Positions 48,131-57,454 of a stretch of DNA of 64,000 nt are shown here, one piece after another. This DNA is from Flocculibacter collagenilyticus (GTDB taxonomy: Bacteria > Pseudomonadota > Gammaproteobacteria > Enterobacterales > Alteromonadaceae). Each line of letters opens with the position of its first letter. Within the stretch, counting starts at the first letter, position 1. The position numbers were made by a program, and so were the translations under genes. The DNA lies in NCBI RefSeq assembly GCF_016469335.1, contig NZ_CP059888.1, positions 2,728,001-2,792,000 on the forward strand, given 5' to 3'. A model generated the notes under the pieces. The model was not told the origin of the DNA, did not search any database, and saw nothing but the letters and a program-made list of their open reading frames with translations.

Positions 48131-48800
48131 TAGCAGGCTCCTTCAACGCGACGCCTTGTTTTTTAGCAATATCGATTAAAGACGGTTCGTGTTTTTGGGT
48201 TAAGTTGCTTCTTAGTCTGTGCAATAAAGATTTATACATATCATTGGTTACATCACTCGCATCCTGCCAAATTTGCTCAATAATTTTCTGTTTCGATACA
48301 TATGCAGGGCTAGCATCAGCAAGCAAAGCTAATAAACGCCATTGCTGTGGCGATAACGTAATCACTCTTTGGCCGCGAATAATTGTTTTTTCTGAAAAAT
48401 TAACGGTTAGGTCTGCAATACAAAAAAGCGCTGTGTGTGATTGCTTTTTTTTGCTTAATAATTTCAATCTGATAACTAGTTCTGCTAATTCAAACGGCTT
48501 GGTTAAATAGTCTAATGCGCCTGCGGAAAACGCTGCAAGTTTATCGTTTAAATTATCTTGCCCTGTTAAGAATATAATGGGGGTATTGGGCAATAAATTT
48601 AGCATTTCTTTCGCAAGTTCAACGCCATTGCCGTCAGGTAAGTTAATGTCTAAAATAACCGCGTCGTATTCATTGGTCTTACCTAAATACAGTGCTTGCT
48701 GCACCGAATCCGCATAATCAATTTCAATTCCTTCCAACGCTAAAAAATCGATCGTTTGCAGCGCTAAAACTCGGTCATCTTCTACAAATAATACTATCAT
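48123..48800 (-). CDS. Response regulator, OmpR family
   Basis: Transcription factor controlled by the adjacent kinase. The ATG at 48800 gives MIVLFVEDD; the GTG one codon upstream is a less likely start. The receiver domain (about 1-115) has the acidic pair VEDD, the phosphoacceptor Asp in AVILDINLPDG, the Thr in FLTGQDN and the Lys in YLTKPF. The C-terminal winged helix (about 125-222, with LSPQQWRLLALLADASPAYVSKQKIIEQIWQ) is of the OmpR/PhoB type. It overlaps the kinase by 8 bp. Confidence 0.93.
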   Translation of the reverse strand: MIVLFVEDDRVLALQTIDFLALEGIEIDYADSVQQALYLGKTNEYDAVILDINLPDGNGVELAKEMLNLLPNTPIIFLTGQDNLNDKLAAFSAGALDYLTKPFELAELVIRLKLLSKKKQSHTALFCIADLTVNFSEKTIIRGQRVITLSPQQWRLLALLADASPAYVSKQKIIEQIWQDASDVTNDMYKSLLHRLRSNLTQKHEPSLIDIAKKQGVALKEPANV

Positions 48801-48924
48801 CACATCATGTCGTTTTGCTGTTATGTGGGCATATTGCCCAAACCATTACGCTTAAGCTTATCAGCTTGGTGACCATTTGGTTACCTACGATTTGGTAATG
48901 TTGCATTTCAAAGTTGAGGAACAA

Positions 48925-50646
48925 ATGATGAAAGAGAGCATAAAAATGTTAATTCCATGCACATTAGCAGCATCGTTAGGCTTGTTTGGTTGCACTGGTT
49001 CAGATGTAGATAACGACGGCCAACAACCTGAACTGATTGATAAAAAAGCAGCAACTATGGTGTTTACTAACGGTAACGTATACACAGTGAACAAAAATTC
49101 CCCGTGGGCATCAGCCGTGGTGATTAACAACGGCAAAATTGTTTATGTGGGTGATGATAGCCATGCCGAACAATACATTGGCAATAACACTGAAGTGATA
49201 AACCTTAATGGTAAAATGATGATGCCAGGCATTCACGATGTACATATTCATCCGCTAGAATCTGGTTCTGACGCCACTCACTTTAGCCTCAATGAACATG
49301 AATCAAATGCTGAAAACTATATTGACGAAATTGCAGATGCAGCATACCTAAACCCAAATGCAACGTGGCTGATAGGTTATGGCCACTCCATTATGACGCT
49401 ATTAGAAGCGGAACGCTCGCCAAGAGACATACTAGACGATGCAGTACCCAACCGCCCTGTGATTATTATGGAACAAACTTCGCACTCAATGTGGCTAAAT
49501 TCTAAAGCGCTGGAGTTAGCGGGTATTTCTGCACAAAGTGACGATCCAACCGGCGGCGTGATAAGCAGAGACAGTAATGGCATCCCTAATGGCATTTTAT
49601 ACGACAACGCAGGCAATATGGTGATGGAAATTGCCATGCGCGAACAAACGAACACAGCACAAAAAGACTATTTAGGTTTAGTGGAATACACCATGCCAGA
49701 ACTGAATAAACATGGCATTACATCCATTAGCGATGCGCGAACCTATTGGCAGCGAGGACATTTAGAAACTTGGCAGCGCGTAGCAGATAATGACGAACTC
49801 ACGCTTCGCGTAAGCTTAGGGTTATGGGCTTATCCTGAAAAAGACGATGCCGAGCAAATTAACCAAATAAAGGCGTTGTACCAAGCTGATTCAGCAAACT
49901 TACTCAAAGTAAATCAAGTTAAGTTTTACATGGACGGCATCTTAGTGAATACCACTGCAGCGATGCATGAACCCTATCACCAAAACTGGTTAGGCACACC
50001 GAACAACAATGGAGTAAATTACTTTACTCAGCAACGTATGGAAAAGTACATTGAAGCACTTGAGCCAACAGGGTTCGATTTTAATATTCATGCAATTGGC
50101 GACCGCGGCATCACTGAAGCGTTAAATGCGATTGAAAATGCCTCACAGGGAAAGGCGCGACACCGCCTCACGCATGTTGAAGTTGTCGATCCGCAAGATT
50201 ACGAACGATTTAATCAGTTAAACGTGATTGCTGACGCACAAGTTGCTGGGGATTTCGCCAACCCAGCACATTGGAGCGAAAACATTGATTTAATTGGTGA
50301 GGAGCGTTCAACTGATTTAGTACCAATTAAAAGCCTAGTAGAGCATAACGCTACACTAACCTTAAGCAGTGACTGGAACGTAAGCCACTTCAATCCATTC
50401 TTAGGCATTAGTAATGCGATTACACGCGCACCACAAGCCATCACTCTTGAACAAGCTATCAATGCTTATACAATTAACGCAGCGTATGCCATGCGCCAAG
50501 ATGATATTGTGGGGTCAATTGAAATTGGCAAACGCGCAGACTTAATTGTGCTTGATAGAAACTTATTCAACTCAACAGCAGCACAGATTAAAAATACCAA
50601 AGTGACGCTGACTCTGTTAGATGGAGAAGTTGTTTACGCTCGGTAG
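48925..50646 (+). CDS. Lipoprotein amidohydrolase (Amidohydro_3, YtcJ-like)
   Basis: Predicted exported metal-dependent hydrolase. The ATG at 48925 (GAGGA upstream) is preferred over one at 48877; a signal peptide then ends in the lipobox LFGC (about residue 23). Metal-binding motifs are GIHDVHIHPL, FNIHAIGDRG, TLSSDWNVSHFNP, and the closing IGKRADLIVLDRN is family-typical. The 573 residues fit Amidohydro_3. Substrate unknown; YtcJ relatives hydrolyse amides or carbamates. It is transcribed divergently from the response regulator. The intact ISAs1 element starts 160 bp after it. Confidence 0.9.
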   Translation: MMKESIKMLIPCTLAASLGLFGCTGSDVDNDGQQPELIDKKAATMVFTNGNVYTVNKNSPWASAVVINNGKIVYVGDDSHAEQYIGNNTEVINLNGKMMMPGIHDVHIHPLESGSDATHFSLNEHESNAENYIDEIADAAYLNPNATWLIGYGHSIMTLLEAERSPRDILDDAVPNRPVIIMEQTSHSMWLNSKALELAGISAQSDDPTGGVISRDSNGIPNGILYDNAGNMVMEIAMREQTNTAQKDYLGLVEYTMPELNKHGITSISDARTYWQRGHLETWQRVADNDELTLRVSLGLWAYPEKDDAEQINQIKALYQADSANLLKVNQVKFYMDGILVNTTAAMHEPYHQNWLGTPNNNGVNYFTQQRMEKYIEALEPTGFDFNIHAIGDRGITEALNAIENASQGKARHRLTHVEVVDPQDYERFNQLNVIADAQVAGDFANPAHWSENIDLIGEERSTDLVPIKSLVEHNATLTLSSDWNVSHFNPFLGISNAITRAPQAITLEQAINAYTINAAYAMRQDDIVGSIEIGKRADLIVLDRNLFNSTAAQIKNTKVTLTLLDGEVVYAR

Positions 50647-50796
50647 CTTATAACCCAGCCATTCACCGGTGCATGCTAATTTGTTTATAGTTTTATATAA
50701 CAACAGGATGCACCTATTACTTACTCAATAAGGTATAAGTACTTCGCAATGTTCGTAAACGCTTAACTTCTTAGTCTATAACCAACTGCTTTTACA

Positions 50797-50806
50797 TACC
50801 TTATAT
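50797..50806. repeat. Left target-site duplication of the ISAs1-family element
   Basis: TACCTTATAT, immediately before the left inverted repeat; an identical copy follows the right end at 52026-52035. Confidence 0.93.
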
Positions 50807-52025
50807 CAGGGCAAGATCATTATAAATTGAACTAAATGATATTTTCATGATCAGAGCAGGAAATAATAACTACAGGTTTCCTAGCATGACCAACAACTTC
50901 ATCACTTACTTTTCCATCATAGAAGACCCGCGAATAGACCGTTGTAAAAAGCATGAGTTGATAGATATTTTATTTTTATCTATCTGTGCCGTGCTATCAG
51001 GCGCAGAAGGCTGGGAAGATATCGAAGATTTCGGACATGTAAAAGTTGACTGGTTAAAGCGTTATCTCCCCTTTGCAAATGGTATTCCCAAGCATGACAC
51101 CATAGCCCGAGTAATGAGCCGTTTAGACCCTGTAGCCATTCAAACCAGCTTTATCAATTGGGTAAATGAAATCGCCGAGCAAGTGAATGGCGAAGTTATC
51201 GCCATTGATGGAAAAACCGCTCGTAGAAGCTTCACAACCAAAGACAGAAAGAACCCGTTGCATATGGTCAGTGCATGGAGTTGTGGCAATGGTCTGGTAC
51301 TAGGACAACAAAAAGTAGATGATAAATCCAATGAGATAACAGCTATCCCCAAGCTGCTGGATTTACTTGATGTAAAAGGTGCAACCGTTACGTTAGACGC
51401 CATGGGATGTCAGCACGCAATTACAAAGAAAATTCAATCCAAAGGTGCTGATTACGTCATTGCACTAAAAGGCAATCAAAGTACACTCAATGAAGAGGTT
51501 CAAGCATGGTTTCATAAGTGCCACAGAGAAAAACTCGTTAACACAGCTCATAGTATTTATGAGCACATTGACAGCGGCCATGGTCGAATAGAAGAAAGAA
51601 CGTGTACCCAATTGGAAATTGATAACAATTGGATAACCGATAATGAAAACTGGAGCAGTATTCAAACGGTCGTCAGTGTAGAGTCTAAGCGTCATATTGG
51701 AGATAAAATGACTTCCGAAACGCGTTATTACATCAGCTCATTGGGGCTAAATGCAGAGCGATTAAATGGCATAATTCGCAATCACTGGGGCGTTGAAAAC
51801 TGCTTACACTGGACGCTAGATATGACATTCCATGAAGACGATTCACGTATTAGGCGGGGCAATGCAGCCGAAGTCATGAGCGCATTTAGAAAATTGGCGT
51901 TGAATATTGTGAAAACAGATACAACAAAAAAAGCCAGCATGAAGCGAAAGCTAAAAATGGCGGCATTAGATGATGATTTTAGAGCTGAACTACTTGTAAG
52001 GGGAAATTAAAATGCTCTTGCCCTG
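50807..52025 (+). mobile_element. Complete insertion sequence, ISAs1 family
   Basis: 1219 bp. The ends form imperfect inverted repeats: left CAGGGCAAGATCATTA (50807-50822) and, on the opposite strand, right CAGGGCAAGAGCATTT (52010-52025), 14 of 16 matching. A single full-length transposase gene lies between them. Both sides are flanked by the 10-bp direct repeat TACCTTATAT, showing insertion by transposition and little decay since. The CAGGG ends and 8-10 bp duplication are typical of ISAs1 elements. Confidence 0.95.
50847..52010 (+). CDS. ISAs1 family transposase
   Basis: DDE transposase, 387 residues from the ATG at 50847. An internal ATG at 50886 (MTNNFITYFSIIEDPR) fits the family's N terminus better and could be the real start. 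Family motifs: SIIEDPR, HELIDILFLSICAVLSGAEGW, first Asp in IAIDGKTARRS, second Asp in VTLDAMGCQ, and the Glu region VENCLHWTLDMTFHEDDSR. No frameshift or stop is seen, so it appears functional. It fills nearly all of the element. Confidence 0.95.
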   Translation: MIRAGNNNYRFPSMTNNFITYFSIIEDPRIDRCKKHELIDILFLSICAVLSGAEGWEDIEDFGHVKVDWLKRYLPFANGIPKHDTIARVMSRLDPVAIQTSFINWVNEIAEQVNGEVIAIDGKTARRSFTTKDRKNPLHMVSAWSCGNGLVLGQQKVDDKSNEITAIPKLLDLLDVKGATVTLDAMGCQHAITKKIQSKGADYVIALKGNQSTLNEEVQAWFHKCHREKLVNTAHSIYEHIDSGHGRIEERTCTQLEIDNNWITDNENWSSIQTVVSVESKRHIGDKMTSETRYYISSLGLNAERLNGIIRNHWGVENCLHWTLDMTFHEDDSRIRRGNAAEVMSAFRKLALNIVKTDTTKKASMKRKLKMAALDDDFRAELLVRGN

Positions 52026-52035
52026 TACCTTATAT
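52026..52035. repeat. Right target-site duplication of the ISAs1-family element
   Basis: TACCTTATAT, identical to the left copy at 50797-50806. Confidence 0.93.
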
Positions 52036-52313
52036 AAGTTAAACTTGACTCATTATTAGAAGCAATGCACCATAAGACTGACTGTAGATTTAATATTATT
52101 GAGTTTATTGACTATGTTTAAAGCCTATTACACTAAAAATCTGCTGACATGTTAAACACAAGAAGTCTTTATACACATAGTGCTAGAATCAATCCCTATG
52201 TACTAAAAATGTATTTGGGAAACATACGGATGAACGCCGTCAACAATGTCCCCCTTAAATAAAACACGTGTAGTTATTTAGGCGGTTTATTGTTAAGTAT
52301 TAACGGAGGTAGC

Positions 52314-53300
52314 ATGTGGATTGTAAATATAACTAAAAAGATGGCTCACTTATCTTTCTTTAGTTTCCTGTGCGGTATGATAGTAAATACAGCCTTTGTG
52401 GGTATTGCCTCTTTGCCAAACAGCGCCTTCGCTGCCGAATTTAATTCACTGCTTAATAAAAACAAATACATTACCCTAACCTACCGTAACAAAGGAAACA
52501 TGATCCAAAAGCGGATCTTTAAACAGCAAAATCGCTACGTATTAAACCCTAGAGCCACCAAGAAACTTACCTTAACCACCTTAGATTGGCCACCGTATAT
52601 TAGCGAAAAGCTATGTGATAGAGGTTGGGTATTTCAATATACGTTAGCCGTCATTGACAGCCTAGGTTGGGGAGCCTCCGTTGAGTTTTTACCTTGGAGT
52701 AGAGCGGTACGACTCGCAGAGTCTGGAAAGGTTGATATCTTGTTCCCAGAATATTTTATTGAAGACACAGCTCCCTCAGATATTTTCACTGACGCCAAAC
52801 GGTTAGATAGGCTAGCGTTATCACTGCCTTTTCCCGGCGGGAATGTTAGCTTTTTAAAAAGAACCACTGGCTCTCAAACATTTACTGGCGATTTAAAAAC
52901 ATTAAAAGGAAATTGGATAGGCGTAGTTAGAGGCTATCAAAATACCCCAGAGTTTGACTCGTTAATGGATACAGGTTTTTTTAATATAGTCCTAGCTAAT
53001 GATGAATTGCAATCGGCTCAACAGCTCGCCGCCAAACGAGTCGATTTAATTGTAGGTGATGCAAAAGTATTCGACTTTATATTAAAAAATAGTACTGAAC
53101 CTGCAAACAGAAGCTTACACTCGCAAATAAAAGTCATGACTCCTCCACTGCAATACAACCCGCTCTATTTCGCAGTAAGTAAAAAGCGTGAGAATTGGGA
53201 AAAAAATCTTGCATCAATTAATCAAGCGATAGATCAACTAGCAAATACTGGGGAAGCATTGCGCATCTCAAAGCGACCTACTCGCGTATGCACCAAATAA
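52314..53300 (+). CDS. Periplasmic substrate-binding-like protein (SBP_bac_3 type)
   Basis: Exported protein related to the family 3 solute-binding domain. The ATG at 52314, six bases after GGAGG, is preferred to that at 52290. The first roughly 45 residues include a hydrophobic signal region ending NSAFAAEF. The binding domain starts LTLTTLDWPPYISEK and has FLPWSRAVRLAESGKVDILFPEYF and GNWIGVVRGYQNTPEF. No permease or ATPase gene is next to it, so it may be a stand-alone sensor-type protein, common in Alteromonadales, rather than a transporter subunit. 328 residues. Confidence 0.8.
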   Translation: MWIVNITKKMAHLSFFSFLCGMIVNTAFVGIASLPNSAFAAEFNSLLNKNKYITLTYRNKGNMIQKRIFKQQNRYVLNPRATKKLTLTTLDWPPYISEKLCDRGWVFQYTLAVIDSLGWGASVEFLPWSRAVRLAESGKVDILFPEYFIEDTAPSDIFTDAKRLDRLALSLPFPGGNVSFLKRTTGSQTFTGDLKTLKGNWIGVVRGYQNTPEFDSLMDTGFFNIVLANDELQSAQQLAAKRVDLIVGDAKVFDFILKNSTEPANRSLHSQIKVMTPPLQYNPLYFAVSKKRENWEKNLASINQAIDQLANTGEALRISKRPTRVCTK

Positions 53301-53309
53301 GAGGGTTGT

Positions 53310-53480
53310 GCTGAGAAAGCTGCATCATTTCAGTATGAACTGGCCAACTCCAATAGGACACTTTTCTTAAAGAGCTTCCATGCTCTATAGCGACAGAACA
53401 CCATAAGGTGTATTAAGCCTTTCTAAATTGTAATATCGTATATATTTTTCATATACACACGAGGGACTTTAAATAACCAA
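53310..53480 (-). pseudogene. Short remnant of an IS3-type transposase C terminus (tentative)
   Basis: On the minus strand, in two frames joined by a frameshift, the region reads RYYNLERLNTPYGVLS then IEHGSSLRKVSYWS, which resembles the C-terminal end of IS3-family transposases (YYN.ER....G.LSP..FE). Only the last 50 or so residues remain, with no ends that I can define. Tentative. Confidence 0.4.
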
Positions 53481-53544
53481 CCATGCTTTAAGTTACTGAG
53501 GAGCTGCATTCATTGGGAAAGTGATTTAGTTACGGCTCCAAAAA

Positions 53545-53985
53545 TACCATATCGCCACTTTAGTTGATAGAAGGTTACGCTATACAATCATATATAAAAC
53601 TAAAGGGAAAAGACGTTATATCTTTCACTGAGTGAGGCCCTTATCAATAAGTTTAATGAGCTTATACTAAACAATTAAGGGCATCATTAGCTTGAAATAG
53701 AGGAATGGAATTAGCAAAACATACCGAAGGAACGGAAAGAACTGGCGTGCCTGTCTATTTTTGTGACCCTTAAAGCACTTGGCAAAGAGATTTAAACGAA
53801 AATACTAACAGCTTGATCAGACTATAATTCCCCAAAATGTCATGTTTAACTCAGCATTCTCAAAGTAAGTATGATGACGTAGCAAACCAGTTAAATAACC
53901 GCTTTAAGAAAGTATTGGAATTTAAAACCCCAAGACAGGTAATTGAGAAGAGTGCTGCATTGATAAATTTAATCTACAGAAGCCT
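53545..53985 (+). pseudogene. Decayed IS30-family transposase remnant
   Basis: Reading across at least three stops and frame changes gives ATLVDRRLRYTIIYK, then RGMELAKHTEGTERTGVPVYFCDP, TWQRDLNENTNSLIRL and VANQLNNRFKKVLEFKTPRQVIEKSA. These match the C-terminal catalytic part of IS30 transposases, including the PYSSWQRG-LNENTNG-type block and the LNNRPRK..KTP end. The N-terminal helix-turn-helix part is missing. The longest surviving open frame is 53837-54022. Inactive. Confidence 0.75.
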
Positions 53986-54186
53986 TTTTTGTATCTCTTT
54001 TTCTTGTTCAAGCCAGAAGTGAAACTAACACTGCATATTGGGCAATGAATAGAGATTTTTTGTCACCTCGATATACCACTCGTTGGGGGGATACACCTAG
54101 AATTAAGTGTGATATATAGCGATGAAAGTAACCAAGTAACGAATAGGTAAATGCATATTGATTGCAGGAATAAGAGGAAAGAGTAC

Positions 54187-54216
54187 AAAAAAACCCCATC
54201 AATACTGATGGGGTTT
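54187..54216 (-). terminator. Terminator after the first TonB-dependent receptor
   Basis: A perfect 11-bp stem, AAACCCCATCA / TGATGGGGTTT, with a 4-base loop is followed by a T-run on the minus strand. Confidence 0.92.
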
Positions 54217-54242
54217 AAATTGGTTAATGCTAACTATCTAAA

Positions 54243-57098
54243 TTAGAACTTTAAACCTAGTGCTAATGAAATATGACGGCCTACAGTGTTGTAAGTACGT
54301 GGGTCAGTATTATCATTAAAACCAGTAGCTGCGTACGGAGGTTCTTCATCAAACACGTTATCTACACCGAATGATACTGAAAGCTCATCCATGTAGTAAG
54401 TAAATCTGATGTCGTGAATGATTTGAGAATCAACATCACGAAGTACTAACAATTTAGTAGCATCAGTTGGGTCTACTTGAGTTCTGAAACCTTCAAATAC
54501 AGTGTCGCCTACATCTACACGATCAAATTGCTCTTCAACAGAGTCAATGTAACGCATAGACCAGTTAGCAGACCAATCATCAGTCACTAAACCAACATCA
54601 AGGTTTGTTTTCCATGTAGGGAAGTTACCGTCAGCATTTTCAAAGTAACGACCTTCATGGTACTGAATCGTACCGTCAGCAAGAGTCTTAGCATACTCAT
54701 CATAGTAAGTAGTATCTAAGTTGATCTTTAATTGGCCAAAGCTGATATCAGTTGTGTAACGAATGTTGAAGTCAAAACCAGATGAGTCAACACCACCTAC
54801 GTTAACATTACGGTCATCAATATCAATTGAGTTACCTGCTAATGGACCACTTGTGAAACGAGTAATCTTGTCACAGTCAACACCTCTAAATGCACAGTTA
54901 TTAAGAATAATCTGTTCACCTACAGTACTGATTGCGTTAGTTAGCTCAATATCCCAGTAATCTAAAGTAAGTGATAAACCTTCAGCAAAGCTTGGGTTAT
55001 ATACAACACCTAGAGTAATCGTATCAGACTCTTCAGGTTGTAAATCTTGATTACCACCACGAGTTGAAGATAACTGATCACCAATTGGCTCGAAGCCACC
55101 AGCTGGAACACCGTCAGCTAAACAGAACTGTGTTGGGTTCTCAGCACATGGATCCGCAACTTCTGGGCTGTTGTCAGAATTACCGGCGAATAAATCAGAT
55201 GTTGATGGTGCACGGAATGCTGTAGACATAGTACCGCGGAACATTAAGCCTTCAAGAGGTCTAAATTTGAAGCCTAATTTGTGGTTAGTTGTATCACCAA
55301 ACGTATCATAGTCAGAGTAACGAATAGCAGCATCTATATCAAAGCTTTCAAAAATTGGGAAAGTCATTTCTAAATATGCTTCGTCAACTGTGTACTCACC
55401 TTCAGTAGCAGTACGAGAAGAACCAGAAGTAATACCTAGTGCAATTAGTGCATCAGGATAATCCCAGCCTTTTTCTGTACGGTGCTCTAAACCGAATGCA
55501 AAACCAGCAGTACCAGCAGGCATTTCGAATGCATCACCAAAGATACTTGCAGAGATTAGTTGCTGCTCGTTTCCGCCCACATCATGTGCTTCAAATGAGA
55601 TGAAGTCTAGCATCTCTTTAGTAATTTCAGTTTCAGTACCAGGAATACCGAATGTGTTTAAAGATACACAACCAGCAATAGGAGCGTCAGGTGTACCACA
55701 AACAACATTACCGTTGTCATCCATGAAAGATGGGCCTACAGCCTGTACTACTTTTTCAAAGTTTACACCACCTTGACGTAGCAAGCTTGCTTCGTTGATA
55801 CCGTAAAGGTAATAAACTTCATAACTAAGCGCATCATTAATTTCGCCATCAAAGCCCATTACTGCACGAGAGTTATTTAAACGGAACTGTGTTTTACGAC
55901 CACCAGTTTCAACAACACGACGACGCCAATCAGCAATTTCTACCGTGTTACCGTTCGCATCTTTAGGACCAAACTGTTGGTTGTAATAGTTGTCAGCAGA
56001 GTAAGGTGCATTTTGACCGAAGAAAGCAAGTGGTGCTAATGGTAGTGGTGCAAGTAAAGTGTCTGAAGCACGGTGTGTATAGCTGATTTCAGTGAAGAAA
56101 CGAACATTGTCATTTAATTCATAATCTGCTTGAGCAAAAATACCATAACGCTCAGAAGGCGTTAAATGATAGTTAGCTGGCGCATAGTTATATGTATCTA
56201 CATCCCAATCCCAACATTCGTAACCAGTAGGGTTTGTGAAATCTGTTGGATCACTTTGACCAGGACCGCTACCAGCACCGTGAGTGAATGAACCACATCC
56301 ATTAGCACCGTCGATACCATTATAACGACCCCATGGTGGAGCAGATGAACCACCTTTGTTAAGCTCACCGGTTTCTGAGTCAAGGTCTAATTCAAACATT
56401 GACCATTCGCGATCACCAGACCACTGTTCACCTTGCTCTGTGTAGTATGCACTAACAGTTGCAGAGCCTTTGTCTGAAGAAGTACCGACTGTGAAGTCTA
56501 ACGTTCTAGTGTAACCATCTGCGCCATGAGTTGACTGATCAACAGTTGCATTGAATTCAGCGCCTTCAAAATCGTCATGAGTTACAATGTTTACAACACC
56601 TGCAATAGCATCAGAACCATAAATCGCAGAAGCACCATCTTTAAGTATTTCGATGCGCTTAATTACAGCTGTCGGGATTGAGCTTAAGTCAACTGCATCA
56701 TCAGCACCTGAACCAGAAGCTGGCATACGACGACCGTTAAGTAGTACTAATGTGTACTGTGAACCTAAACCACGAAGGGAAATATTAATCGCACCTGTAC
56801 CACCGTTGTTAACAGCAGTGTTTGTAGCAGCACCTGAAACGGATGGAATTTCTTGAAGAAGGTCACCAACGTTTGTGATACCAGAAATTTTGATATCTTC
56901 ACGAGAAATAACCTGTACAGGGTTAGCACCTTCCATATCGGTACGCATGATGCGTGAACCAGTAACCTGAATGCGCTCAACTTCTTCTTCAGCACCTGCT
57001 TCTTGTGCAGATACATTAGCAGTCATCGCTGTAGCTGAAGCTGCCCCCATGATCATAGCAAGACGAATGGCCTTAGCTACTTTTGAATTTGTATACAT
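54243..57098 (-). CDS. TonB-dependent outer membrane receptor
   Basis: Energy-coupled outer-membrane importer. The 951 residues start with a signal peptide (about 1-31, ending VSAQ), then the TonB-box-like region VERIQVTGSRI and the plug domain with DLLQEIPSVSG, GLGSQYTLVLLNGRRMP and SAIYGSDAIAGVVNIVT. The barrel ends in the canonical aromatic LALGLKF. Size and lack of a carboxypeptidase-like N-terminal domain fit the oligopeptide/saccharide class abundant in Alteromonadales; the substrate is unknown. The second receptor at 57455 is similar in plug sequence, so the pair may be a duplication. AGGGAG lies ahead of the ATG. Confidence 0.93.
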   Translation of the reverse strand: MYTNSKVAKAIRLAMIMGAASATAMTANVSAQEAGAEEEVERIQVTGSRIMRTDMEGANPVQVISREDIKISGITNVGDLLQEIPSVSGAATNTAVNNGGTGAINISLRGLGSQYTLVLLNGRRMPASGSGADDAVDLSSIPTAVIKRIEILKDGASAIYGSDAIAGVVNIVTHDDFEGAEFNATVDQSTHGADGYTRTLDFTVGTSSDKGSATVSAYYTEQGEQWSGDREWSMFELDLDSETGELNKGGSSAPPWGRYNGIDGANGCGSFTHGAGSGPGQSDPTDFTNPTGYECWDWDVDTYNYAPANYHLTPSERYGIFAQADYELNDNVRFFTEISYTHRASDTLLAPLPLAPLAFFGQNAPYSADNYYNQQFGPKDANGNTVEIADWRRRVVETGGRKTQFRLNNSRAVMGFDGEINDALSYEVYYLYGINEASLLRQGGVNFEKVVQAVGPSFMDDNGNVVCGTPDAPIAGCVSLNTFGIPGTETEITKEMLDFISFEAHDVGGNEQQLISASIFGDAFEMPAGTAGFAFGLEHRTEKGWDYPDALIALGITSGSSRTATEGEYTVDEAYLEMTFPIFESFDIDAAIRYSDYDTFGDTTNHKLGFKFRPLEGLMFRGTMSTAFRAPSTSDLFAGNSDNSPEVADPCAENPTQFCLADGVPAGGFEPIGDQLSSTRGGNQDLQPEESDTITLGVVYNPSFAEGLSLTLDYWDIELTNAISTVGEQIILNNCAFRGVDCDKITRFTSGPLAGNSIDIDDRNVNVGGVDSSGFDFNIRYTTDISFGQLKINLDTTYYDEYAKTLADGTIQYHEGRYFENADGNFPTWKTNLDVGLVTDDWSANWSMRYIDSVEEQFDRVDVGDTVFEGFRTQVDPTDATKLLVLRDVDSQIIHDIRFTYYMDELSVSFGVDNVFDEEPPYAATGFNDNTDPRTYNTVGRHISLALGLKF

Positions 57099-57145
57099 TT
57101 TTCTCTCCCTGGACCACTTTTTTTGTGATTCATTATTAGTTTATT

Positions 57146-57167
57146 TTCGAACTTTTTGGCGTTCGAA
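57146..57167. promoter_or_regulatory. Palindrome upstream of the first TonB-dependent receptor, possible operator
   Basis: TTCGAAC and GTTCGAA, spaced by 8 bp (TTTTTGGC), lie 48-69 bp upstream of the receptor's start on the minus strand. The perfect symmetry suggests an operator for a dimeric repressor. I cannot name the regulator. Confidence 0.45.
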
Positions 57168-57382
57168 CATCCATCTATTGGGTAATACCCCAGAAATCAG
57201 CATTGATATTAACCGTATGGCAATCAAACGGTCAACACTCTAAGTTATTTTTTTAAAAAATAAATGAACTTATGAGCGCTATCTTTGTCACTAATATCCG
57301 TTTTTATAACAATCCAGTAAGAGAGACTAATTATTCAATAATGTAATCTATAAGTTTTTCCTCAAAAGTTAATAAAGAAACT

Positions 57383-57428
57383 CTGTTCTTACTCATTTAA
57401 CATTTGCGCTATAAACAAGTAAGAACAG
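57383..57428 (-). terminator. Terminator-like hairpin after the second TonB-dependent receptor
   Basis: An 11-bp perfect stem, CTGTTCTTACT / AGTAAGAACAG, with a 24-base loop; only a short T-run (TTTC) follows on the minus strand. Confidence 0.5.
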
Positions 57429-57454
57429 AAAAGGCTTAACTGCGATTATCTAGA

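Larger units (their letters stand above)
57099..57454. other. Region between the two TonB-dependent receptors
   Basis: 356 bp without a gene. It contains a palindrome at 57146-57167 and a terminator-like hairpin at 57383-57428, described separately. The rest is AT-rich and would carry the promoter of the downstream receptor. Confidence 0.6.

Noticed and set aside
54008-54202. Minus-strand frame of 64 residues
   Set aside because: It has no family resemblance, lies over the IS30 remnant's tail and the receptor terminator, and lacks a binding site.
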